The translations under genes and the position numbers were made by a program. The notes under the pieces were generated by a model. It made no database searches. It was not told where the DNA came from and saw only the letters and a program-made list of their open reading frames with translations. A stretch of 64,000 nt of DNA from Misgurnus anguillicaudatus (taxonomy: Eukaryota; Chordata; Actinopteri; Cypriniformes; Cobitidae): the NCBI RefSeq assembly GCF_027580225.2, contig NC_073361.2, positions 28,424,501 through 28,488,500 on the forward strand, read 5' to 3'. This document shows, in pieces, positions 1 through 48,600 of this stretch (position 1 is its first letter; every line of letters begins with the position of its first letter).

Positions 1-189
1 ATGACAATCGTTTTGCTAGATAAGACCCTTATGCCTCGTTTGGGATTGTTTATAGTCCTTTGAAACTCCGTTGAAAAAAACTGTTAAGTGTTGAGTTAAG
101 TATTAAATGTTGGGTTCTATTAAAGTCCATTAAAATTAGAAAAATTCTGCAATGTTTTCTTCAAAAAACATAATTTCTTCTCGACTGAA

Positions 190-1007
190 CAAAGAAAGAC
201 ATCAACATTTTGGATGACATGGTGGTGAGTAAATTATCTGGATTTTTCTTTAAAGAAAATGGACTAATCCTTTAAGATGTTTTAGATTTAGTCTGAGAGC
301 TTTCTGACCCTCCATTGAAAATCTACGTATGGTACACCGTCCATGTCCAGAAAGGCAACAAAAACATCATCAAAGTGACACCATGTGACATCAGTGGGTC
401 AGTCGAACCTGCCGAAGCATCGACGACACACTCCGGTCCAAAATAACAAAAACCACAACTTTACACAGCATTGTCCTCCCTTCCGGGTCCGCTGTGAACC
501 ACGTGCACGAGACTGCAGTGACGCCGCCGACGCACGACGCGGCCGACGCGTTTTCTGGTGCGCCCGAGCTTCATTTACAGTCTGAGGGAGATGCACGCTG
601 TAAGTTTAAAAATCTTCGCAAACATGTCTGAGGATAACACGTCACCAGCGGCATACCTCAGCAGTGTCCTATGTCAGCATTCGCAACAGACACGGGAGAG
701 AAGACAAAGCTGAATAAAGTTGTAATTTTTTCAATTTTGGACTAAAATGTATTTTTGATGCTTCAACACCTTCTTACTGACCCACTGATGTCACATGGAC
801 TACTTTGATGATGTTTTTATTACCTTTTTGGACATGGACAGTATACCGTACATAGATTTTCAATGGAGGGTCAACAATCTCTCTGACTAAATCTAAAACA
901 TTTTAAACTGTGTTTCCAAAGATGAACGGAGGTCTTACGAGTTTGGAACGAAATGAGGGTGAGTCATTAATGACATTATTTTCATTTTTGGGTGAACTAT
1001 CCCTTTA
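190..1007. repeat. Foldback DNA element in the 3'-most visible dynein intron
   Basis: Two arms of about 130 bp (272-403 and 776-906) are reverse complements of each other with scattered changes. The right end reads GAACTATCCCTTTAA, a common TTAA-type fish MITE end. The middle (about 520-570) is CpG-rich. The stretch 1008-1356 is intron with nothing recognised. Confidence 0.7.
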
Positions 1008-1356
1008 AATGCGTTAAATGAATAAACAGTGCTAAAAAAAAGTTGTTGAAATTGTAGTCAGTGGAGGCTTGGACCTGGATATGGTATTCCTTAAGTTAAC
1101 AAGCAGATTACATTTTTTTTTAATGGAAAACAAATTTTAAAGCAACAAACAAAAATCCCTGATATTCCATGACTTGGACAAAAAATATAAAATTCCCTGA
1201 CTTTCAATGTCTGGAAAATACCTTTTACAATTCCATGATATTCCAGAAATTTCCTGCCCCGTGGGAACCCTCCTTATTGTATGATAAAGCAACCTAGACA
1301 TTGTGCTTAAAAACGTCTTTCTCACTATGCAGTCACCATTAAGAATATGATTTCAC

Positions 1357-38381
<37,025 letters not shown>

Positions 38382-38840
38382 TTTTCTGAATGTTTGCCTA
38401 GGAGTTTATATAAAAAAGAGCTTTAATGTGAAGTCAATTCATCAATGCTAACTTTAAGTAAACTGAAATAATCCTAATAGACAGTTAGCATGTCGGTCAA
38501 CATTTGAGGAAAAAAATCGTCATCTAACATTACGTAATAACCTAACTTTACTTTAATTAAGCCTGACTATTAAATAAAACCCTAAATATTGGTCAAATAT
38601 AATAAAATCAGTTGAAGAAAACACTAAGATTCACTCGATTAATACGTTACTGACCGTTAAACTGCGTGCAAAACATCGCCGTCAATAAGTTTATTTATTT
38701 AGTTATCCTTACCTGAATAAATTTTTTGTACCTATACCTGAATAAACGACCTCAAATCAAACCTAAAGTTGTTATAAACTTAACAACTAAGGTGAACTCA
38801 CCTCAGCAACGTTAAATCTCGTACTCAGCCTGAGGAAAAG
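38382..38840 (-). other. Dynein 5' leader: 16-nt leader plus probable non-coding first exon
   Basis: A polypyrimidine-poor but correctly formed acceptor (AG at 38398-38399) lies 16 nt upstream of the ATG at 38381, so the coding exon is probably preceded by an untranslated exon. A good donor (GCTGAG/GTGAGTTCAC on the minus strand, exon edge 38802) sits about 400 bp upstream. The inferred untranslated exon would cover roughly 38802-38840. The exact transcription start cannot be seen from sequence alone. Confidence 0.5.
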
Positions 38841-38846
38841 TTTACG

Positions 38847-38860
38847 GTTACTATAGTAAC
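38847..38860. promoter_or_regulatory. RFX-type X-box (perfect palindrome) upstream of the dynein gene
   Basis: The 14-bp palindrome GTTACTATAGTAAC matches the X-box layout bound by RFX factors (two half-sites related to GTTRCC separated by AT). X-boxes close to the transcription start are an established mark of motile-cilia genes, which are switched on by RFX factors together with FOXJ1. It lies 466 bp upstream of the dynein ATG and just outside the inferred non-coding first exon, the expected position. Binding itself is inference. Confidence 0.7.
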
Positions 38861-39523
38861 ACATGCGCGTGCCTGACCCTGACTTGAACAGAGCAGAACA
38901 TGAATATAAAGTCATACGAAACATTAAATTATTTTGGTCGAACTCACAATATATAAAGTAAAGAAAATATAGACAACAACACGAAATCATTTGATTTTAA
39001 AAAGTTTATTTTTTTAAAAGTAACGTTTATTTTACGTCATATTTGATCATAAGCGTATTACATAGATATAACTTAGGTCAATTAGAATTTAATTAAGGTT
39101 TTAGCTGGTTTAGCAAGCTGCTCTAGTCGTGCTTTTGTCACTTTATAAGCTGGTCGAGCTGGACTTGGCCAGCTTTGCCAGACTGGGAGGACCAGCTTTA
39201 TCAGTATGCATATTAAAAAAAAAACATGCTTGCACTTTTCTACCACTTTGCTTAAAACATTGGAATATACAGATCACATACAACACATTCCCTTAAGAAT
39301 TAAAATATGTAGTTATAATTGGAGCTTTTCTCAGTATTATTATTATTATGGGAGCGTACTGGTTTTAGTGCGTCACGTCACAAGCTCACAGCTGTGCTAG
39401 TGAAGCGCTCTGACACGTTGAGCTACATGAGCGCGCGCTCAGGACAGAGGTGTACCGAACCTGCTCCTGGAAAGCTGTCTCTTCTTGTTTATTTGGGGAA
39501 ATAGTTGAAAATAATGCTTTAAA
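38861..39523 (+). promoter_or_regulatory. Intergenic region and egfr 5' leader
   Basis: This is the gap between the divergent dynein and egfr genes. It starts AT-rich and becomes richer in CpG near 39360-39450, where a CRE/E-box-like GTCACGTCAC and a GCGCGCGC run are seen. Directly before the egfr ATG there is an in-frame stop (TAA at 39512-39514) and a two-codon upstream open frame (ATG at 39514, stop at 39520-39522). No TATA box was recognised. The transcription start was not located. Confidence 0.45.
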
Positions 39524-39635
39524 ATGAATCCACTAGAAAAGGGAAGATATACGAAGCGAACCGCGTTATGTGAATTGGGATTCGTCTATCTTGCGCTGAT
39601 AAGCGTGGCGTGGTGCTCCATATCTGACAGGAAAG
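39524..39635 (+). CDS. egfr: egfr exon 1: signal peptide
   Basis: The exon encodes 37 codons plus one nucleotide. A basic n-region (GRYTKRTA) is followed by the hydrophobic core [13 protein letters not shown] and then small residues (CSIS) suited to signal peptidase cleavage just before the conserved mature start ACQGTSNKL in exon 2. The n-region is longer than usual (about 15 residues), but no later in-frame ATG exists in the exon. The donor is GAAAG/GTAAG. Confidence 0.85.
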
Positions 39636-42600
39636 GTAAGTTACAAACTTTTCCTGATTGTGAGAAACACAAGGGCTCGTTTTAGTGTTTGTAAACATGT
39701 CATTTTTAAAGCATCACACCAAATAGTGTCAATAAAATGTTTACTAACATGATTTATTAGTAGCATCTTACAATAAGTTCCATTTGCTATTATATTGTAT
39801 ACATTAAGTTAACATATACATCATTAACATACATTAGAGTAATGCAATAAGTTAGCTAACATGAACTAACAATGATAAATTGATTTTTTATTACTTTTAG
39901 TTATTACCAATGCATGAGTTTAGTTTATTGTTAGTTCATTGCACATGTTAACTAATGTCAAATACAACCTTTGATTTAAAAAAAATTCTGTAGAAATGAG
40001 CAGAAACAACAACAATAAAAATGGATTCAAAGGGGTTAATAATTGTTAGTTTGTGTTAATTAATGAAGTTAAATAATGTTAACAAATGGATACTTGTTGT
40101 AAAGTGTTATCAATTTATTTTTTGGTAAAACATTTGAAATGTGCATTATTAGACCTCTGTATTGCATAACCTGCAGGTTTACCGCAGTAAGTGCCCCATA
40201 ACATGGGTCTAGTGTTTCTTACTGTATGCTAAAATTGTAAAGAAGGTAATTAAGAGTAAAAGGCCAGAAAACATATCTAAAAGAAAACCGTCTAATGCTG
40301 GTGATGACCACAGGATGAGGGCCAAGAGTGCAACACCAGCAGATGGTACCGCTAGACAGCTGCCCCACTGAGTGGGGTCTGAGCTCCTAACGTCTGTTTG
40401 TGGTCTTGTCTACTCGGACAGACGGTGTTAAGCATGCTGTTTGAGGTTTCTTGCCAGTTCAGAAATGAACAGCAGATGAAAGCAACCAAAACTGACACTC
40501 AAGCATGCAAAAATTGGTTAAACATGTTTGGCATCAGGTTGGCATCAGAAAATTTGACGAATAAAGTTACAAATTAATTCTTATTGTAGCATTAATCCTG
40601 TTGATAAACAGGTGCCATGAACAGGTAATTCTGACTCTAATATCCATGATCTGTATTTCAAAGCCCTGTAAAATGACCTGCACATCAGTTTAATTCAATA
40701 TTAATGTGGCTTGTGTTTGGCAATAACACGCATTCAATAAGTTTAAACCACTGTTTTGTTTCCTTTATTCGAATATTCTCTAGACTATGTGCCATTGCTT
40801 GGGATTTTATATTTTTGGTGACCATTTTTATGTTTCACATCCATTTTTCATGAATTTGCGTGTTAGATAAGATTCACACCTTTCAAACACAAAAGAATCT
40901 TTGCATGCTTTTCGTGACATTTTGATCATACCTTTTGCAACCCACTAATCTAATGACGTAGGCGGGCAACTCGATTAGTAGGTGTAATCAGTACACCTTC
41001 CAACAATTTGCAGACAGCAGTTAAATTATTCATTGTTTAGGGAGTAACTGCATGCTGGGTAGAATCACTGAATCATTAAATTGTTTTGGCTGCATGTCCA
41101 CTATAATTCAGACTTACCGTATGCTGATGTCGGAGAAAGAGCGAGCAGTGTATGTATTGTTCGTTTTTTAATAGTTCTATTTCCTGTTATTTGTTTACAA
41201 GGCAGTGGCGTGGTTGAGAAACACCAGTAATTTATTACTTCAGCCTTTGGGTTATTTTCACCCAGCATTGGGTCAAGAAGGGACAAGCCCAACCTGTTGG
41301 GTCAGGTATAAACTTTTTTGGGGATATTTTAACCCATCTGCTGGGTTTGGCCCATTTTGACCCAACGCTGGATCGAAAATATCCAAGCATTTTTTTTTAG
41401 AGTGCAGTTTTGTTACTTTTGTGACCTCATAAAAGTCAAGTACGATGTTTGGCAGAGACGTAACCAAGCTAATTAATATTCACATATTCAAGTTTGCTAT
41501 TTTTATATGCATACCCAACAATGAGCTAAAACAACCCAGCAATTTGGGTTGAAACAACTCAGAATTTTTAAGATTATAGACTTAAACTTTAAGCAATGTA
41601 CAGCTAACAAAATATTGCTGTTTGCCATTTGGATCAACCAATAGCATGAGTTTGGGATAGGATCGTCTTTAACCAATTGAAGATAGAGGGAGTGTCCGAT
41701 AAACCTGTTTGTAAACAGCTGTTTAAAAAAAATACACACCTTTAACAGCTTGTCAATTACAGGCACGGAAAGCCTTGTGGTGACAGGCCCATTGTATGCA
41801 AGTGTCAGCATAAACTATCATTCATTATAGTATCTTAGGAAATGTAATACTTAATTTCCCAAAGCTGGTAAAAACCCCCATAGAAGGCCATTGCAACATG
41901 TAGAGACCTTCATTGAACCAGTTTTATCACATCAAGCATCATTAACAGAAGTGGGATGAAACCTAAGTGAATGTTGGTAGACCAGACTTTGCTGTAGGTG
42001 TCGATTGCTGTCCTAAGGTTAAACAAAAGACTTCCCTTACAACATACATGGCGCTTGAAGTATTTTGGTAAGGTAACACCCCGTCACTATCTGATCTTAC
42101 GTTCGTGCATAGATTTCCTCATTCAGAATGTGTGGCATGCAGAGTCAAGTCCAGAGTTTGACAAAAAATGTCACAACATTTACTTGGCAACATTTACTTG
42201 GCTGTTTTCTTTAGAGCATGAGGCCAGAAAGATACTCTCAAATATGCAAATGCAAAGGTAAATGCATGGCCATCGATTACAGTCACGCGGTCCTGCTGTT
42301 TATATACTTTATGTACTAAACGTGCATTCTTACGGTACCATAGTAAGAACAAATCTCAGTGCTCTAGGGGACAACAGAGCTGAGAGTGCTATTAAAAAGT
42401 GACTGTGTTATTATTCAGGTAGCTAGCAGACTGTAAACATACAATCAGTTTAATTACTTTCTTAAGAAGATTGCTGCTTTGACATGACAGTAATTGGCTT
42501 TGAATTTACCACAGGTGCATTAGAAAACAAAAGCTGCACTGATGCATCAAATGCATGAGACTAAAGCCCTATTGAGTAAAGACAGGATATAGTATTCTTT

Positions 42601-45600
42601 CTACCATACTGATTCTTAACTTTGTACTCACTATTTGATCTAAATTGTCTTTGAATTATCTCTAAATTGATTTAAAATTGTACAACTTCTTTGCACTGAC
42701 TGTTTTTAAATTAAAGGAAAACACCACCCTTTTACAATATTTTACTATATTCTTACCTGAACTTAGAATAATTAATACATAGCTATCTTTTTTCAATGTG
42801 TGCACTTAATCTTTGTACAGGGCGTTGTGAATGTGTTAGCATTTAGCCTAGCCCCATTCATTCCTAAGGATCCAAACAGGGATGAATTTAGAAGCCACCA
42901 AACACTTTCATGTTTTTCCTATTTAAAGACTCTTACATGAGTAGTTTCAAGAGTAAGTATGGTGGCACAAAATAAAACGTGGCAATTTCTAAGCAGATAA
43001 AAATGAGAACTATATTGTATGATGAAAGAGCACTTAGTTTGCAGCACTTCGACCTCGGGTGTTTTCCTTTAAGAGTCATTCACTAGCCAGCGGCTATATG
43101 GGGTAAATTGAACATAAAGTAATGTGAAATGTTTTATTGATTCGTTAAATGGTATTAAATGTTTCATTGATCCATTTCAAACACATTGGTCGGCTCTATT
43201 ATTTCAAGGGAAGGTAACAATAGTTTTTGTAAAACACTATGAAGATCAGAGCTGTAAATAATAGCTAAAAAAATCTAATTTGTTAACAGTTGTTTGAATT
43301 TAAGTGATACCATTTTGCTTGATAATAGATAGCAAAATCGATTATTATTCTATTTATATTTCAAGAACACTCTGTGCTGATTGGTTGTATTACATGTCCA
43401 TGCTCCTCCCGAACTTAAGTAAACTTTTTTTACTTTTTTAAAAATTATTTTAATTTTAAAGTGCGATTATAGCTACATTTAATTTATTAAGTCAGTAGTA
43501 CATTAATATTAGTTGTTAAAAAATTGACACACTGATAAAATTGGAGCTGCACTGTAAAAAATACTTTTTTGTTGAATCAACTCAGATTTACAAGTCATTT
43601 CAACTTACTATTATTTATCTTGACTAGAGATGAGTTGTTATAATTACAGGTGAGTTGTTATAACTTATAAAATTAAGTTGACTTTCTCAACTATATTTTA
43701 TAAGTTGTGACAACTTATCTCTGTTGACATTACTTGTAAATCTGAGTTGATTTAACAAAATAATTTAAGGCAGCAAAGTATTTTTTACAGCTTGTGTAAT
43801 TTATCGCAATTATCGAAACATCATAAATGTGCATATGGCAATATGCATATCGAAATAGTTTGCAAACCAAATAATTTTAATTCTTACAAAGGTTGACAGT
43901 TTCAGCAGTAATAACATAAACAAGCGTGTTTCGTGGTCAACACGTAACTTCCGGTAAACTCAGCTAAGAATAAATAACAACAACAAAGTACTTTAAACAT
44001 AGTTTATTTAAAGCAAAATAAATAACACGTAGATTACGTACACTGTAAAAAATGTCTGTAGAAATTGCAGTATTAATGGGTATTACTGGCAACTAGCTGC
44101 CAGTAACTTACTGTAGATTTTACATTTATGTTATTTACTGGCAACATTTTGTTCAAAGTTAAATGAACATGAAACATTTTTTGACTTTATCTTCTACAGT
44201 AAGTTATTGGCAACCAGCTGCAAAATTACAGCAAATTTTTTAGAGTGTAGGAAACCAAAACATTTGTTATTTTCGATGAGGTATTTGTTCAAGAGTTCAG
44301 TTTAGCAACTAGTCAGACCATTAAAAATCTGAAAATGGAAGTAAAGTTCGGACCAGACGTGTATCACGTCACCGCATGCGTCCGATGAAACCATCTATAG
44401 TCAAAGTTTTCAGAAAACTGTCTGGCATACAAATGAGTGCTTGTGTGTGGTCTGATGTGTGGAAGATGATCAAAAAAAATGTGAAACACGTATGTAGGTT
44501 ATATGATTTGATGTATTTAAAGATATTTTAATAAGTTGATTTCACAAATGTTAAGCATTATAATATACGTGAGAAAAGTGGCGTCTGCGCCTAATGTCTA
44601 AATTGTATGCCCGGTGCGTAACAAGATAAAGTAGTATAATGGTAGAAAAGAGACCGCACTCAGAGACTGAATCAAATACAAAAACTGTATTAAACTTCGA
44701 AAGTTGTGACACTGATGATGGGCTAAGCCCGAAACGTTTGTCCTTGTGTTTGTTATGGCCTGTTAACATTATTCTGTACTTTAGTACAGTTTTTGTATTT
44801 GATTCAGTCTCTGAGTGCAGTCTCTTTTCTACCATTAAACATAATAATATTGCATCATTTAGTTAGTTATAGCATATTGCATTTTCTTATATACCGTGCA
44901 GCGGCCCTAGTTAAAATTCACGAATGAAGATGACACAAGGTCTCAGCCTTGAGACTGCGCTAGTCTGTTTCTTTTGAAAACAGCATCAAAAGAAAAATTA
45001 CCAGCTTTGGCTGTATTTGCATAGTGAAAAAGTGAAGCTCATAACTAGGCCCTAATAAACTTCATTATGTTAACTCATCCCACAATTTGTGCTGGAACAT
45101 GAATAATTCAATCCGGCTGCTGATTTAATTGAAATATAAGTGATCGTATTTACAAATTTACTGGAGAAATCTATGGCTGATGGCTGGTTAGTCATCTATT
45201 TTTCAGTACTGGTCCTAATAAAGTCACATAAAGACTGATTTGCCTTAAATAATTGCTAGTTGGTCAGACTGGTTCTTAAGACCTAGTGGCCGTTTATACA
45301 ACTGACCACAGTATATCATACCCTCTCAGAAATAAAGGTACATGAAGGTACAAAAGTTAACACTGGGGCGGACCCCTTTTACAAGTAAACCTTTGTACCT
45401 AAAAGGTACTGGTACCTAAATGTATTAAAAGGTACAGCAAAAAAGTACAACATTTGTACTTTTTTTTGAAAGTGTATAGACTGGTGTAAAAAAATCGAAT
45501 AAGCAAACATTATTATTATTTATTTGTGACTTTTCTACCAAAACATCGATTTGAGTTCATGACCTATGTTGTTGACCAAATGCAATAATCAAGTCATGCT

Positions 45601-48600
45601 GTTATTTTGCACTTTGTCCCATAAATAAGGTTGCAAACAACAGTTGTATTTTGTCAGAGAAGTCACAAATAGTTGCAATATTTAAGCTTATTTGATTTAG
45701 AAAGACCCTTTTGTTTTAATGAAAATGCACACGGTGAAGCGAGACATCTCTGTTGGATGGAGACGTTGTAAATTGTATTTACTACAATTCAATTACTCAT
45801 ATTATTCACATGCTTTTCATTTATGCTGACAACCGAAAACGTATAGAAAATCTGTTAAATCTGACAGGAGTGCTAGTGCCTGTGGCAAAGTGTCTGCATA
45901 TTAGAAAAACAAAGATTTAAGCATGTAAAACTATTATTCCCAAATGAAAAGCCATATTTTTCTTTCTTTTATGGCCGTATGACCACTAAATAATCTGTTG
46001 TAAAATTCTTTCCATTAAATTCAATTATGTTTTAAAATTGTTAACCCAGGGTAATTTTTAACCCTGTATTTACCTATAACCTAAAAATTGGGCCAAATCA
46101 TGTTGAATGGTATCTAACTATCAATGTTATTTTTTTGTTATATTCCATTCCCGTTTTCCCAAGTCAACCGGTTTCAATATTTCCTGTGAAACCGGAGCAT
46201 GTATCAACATTGCAATAAGATTTTCCCGTCAGGTGCATTCCTGGAAAGACTTTACAACTGAAAAACAAGATCCATTATAAGCCAAGTGCTGTTGACTTTG
46301 GGTGCTCATGTAGATCAATAATGTTTGTAATGCTTTGCAAACAAAATCGATCCACAAAGTTTTCACTCACTCGTGCACACGTGGACTTATGTCCAGATTC
46401 ATTATTTTACTTGTTGGGACACAAGGTTGAGTTATGGAATAAAATATGATTAATTATTATATACTGTAAATGATAAAATATATAAATCCGTTTTAATACT
46501 TTTAGCAAACATCTAAAGTGACTTACAGTATATTCAAGCCATGCATTTTATTTATTATAACTTTCGAACTGCAAAGATAAATCATTTCAAAATTCAGAAT
46601 ATACAACAGTGAAATTATACATTAAAAGCACAAAGTTAGGAAAATTAAGAAAGTCTTAGTTAATCAATTAGAACAACTTGATAAACATGCAAAACATAAT
46701 ACGCTATGATTTTTTTAAACACACGACAGTTGGTTTAATATTGTGTAATATTCTGCTGCCATTTTCACTGACAGATTGATTTATTACTGTGCAGTTGTGT
46801 AAATCTCTTTTCTTGTGTCTATTAGGACTGATATCACAAATCTTGATAACAGTTGCTTGGGCTCTGCACCAGTAGCAGAAAATAAAGCAACACGGGTTTA
46901 CGTCTGTCAGAATGTTATGCCCGATGGTTAAACGGCGATGACGTAAAGAAAGTTTGTTTGATGTTCCCATACATATTTTTTTAAAGATCAACCTGTTCAG
47001 TCATATCCTCTGGTTCAGGCTCTACCCTTAGGCATCACTCCAGTAGTAACCGTGTGCATGCTTTGCAATTCTTCTTTCTGTGCTTTCGTCAAATTGTAAG
47101 GGGTCCCGAAAGGAATGTTTAGGGTCAAAACCTAAAGCCACTTACTTTAATAAGTCTTTAGCTGAAATTTTCTTCTAATTCTGTTTTGCTTTAAAGTGTT
47201 TTTGCATTGAATGTTATTTTGTCATGAGAAACTCTGAACCTTGAACTAAACACTGATGAATGTAGACATGCTGGGAATCCAGCTGGTAATTTCTGGAAGA
47301 GCTGCATGTCCTAACAGTGTTTGTTGGTCCAGACCATCTTATAGTAAGCCTTGCACAACAGCTTCATGGATCTGACAACAGTGAAAGTGCAAAATTGCAT
47401 AACTGAAAGACACTTCATTCATAGCAGCTGCGTTTCCTTTCAGATTTATACAAAACATAAGCGTTATTTTCTAAATAATGACAAAAGACTATTGCAAAAT
47501 GACGACGTTTCCATTAATCAATGATATGCGACTGAAACTTAGCTCTCGCGTTAAGTCATTCCAAACATCATGTCGACTGATGTTGGTAGGTCTAATACTA
47601 CCACACTAGGCGTTATTGTACACACTAGGAGTATTTTTCAAACGTTTATGCAAAGAAACCCCCTTATACTTAGGGGCAAAAAATTATGGGTGAAAGTGAC
47701 AAGCATGCAACGCATGCTCGAAATGTGACCTCTGCATTTAACTCATCCCAGTAGTTAAGTTTTGAACACACACATCCGGAGCAGTATGCAGCTATCGCAG
47801 CCCCCGTGAAGCAATTAGGGTAAGGTGCCTTGCTCAAGGGCACCACAGTTGCAACCCGCCAGCCGTGAGACTCGAACCGGCAACTCTCAAGTTACAAGCC
47901 CGACTCTCTAACCTCCAGGCTACAACTGCAAGGAAAGCCTCTTATACTTGGGACCAGACATGTATTGAGGTTTTTCTGGGAGGTTTTGGTACATATTATT
48001 GCGTCATCTTCAAATAATAATTAAGTTACTTGCTGAAAATGCGAATAAACTGTTTCCATTGCAGTTTTGCGAAATACACCTTTTCCGAATTTGCTTGATA
48101 AAGCACCTCATGCGAGAGTAAAAACTTTTTTGTGATATATGGGAATTCTTGCAAAATGTACGCGTTTCCATTTGCTGTATTTTTGATTCGCAGTGTCAAT
48201 TTGCGCAATTGAAAGGGCAATGGAAACGTAGCTACTGTTTGCTGTAAGAAAGATTTGGTTTTAATCACACAGACTTGCATAGCAGTGTTATTATGTTCAG
48301 CTTGATTGTTTTGTTGTAAGATTAGGAACCCCACACCTTTTAAAGAGCACCAATTATCTGATTCACGATTTTACATTTCCTTTGGTGTGTAAGTGTGTAT
48401 TAGTACATGTTAACGATATGCAAAAGGTACAAACCCCAAAGTAACCGATGACGCGAGTTATCGTCTCCAACATAAATCTATTTTCTTGGACTACCACAAA
48501 CACACGGATTGTAGGCAACAGTTTACTTCCTGGGATTGGTGATGTAGACAAGACCGACATTATCATAATTCCTCCCGCTTGTTAACTCCTGTTAGCAACC

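Noticed and set aside
385..596. Open frames on both strands in the CpG-rich centre of the first foldback
   Set aside because: They lie inside a repeat, lack splice context and resemble no protein I know.
41998..42261. 87-codon open frame resembling a basic protein
   Set aside because: No family motif, no conserved neighbours and poor start context.
47866..47922. Possible tRNA gene on the minus strand
   Set aside because: Box A and box B are present but the cloverleaf is poor and a SINE body follows; called a V-SINE-like element instead.
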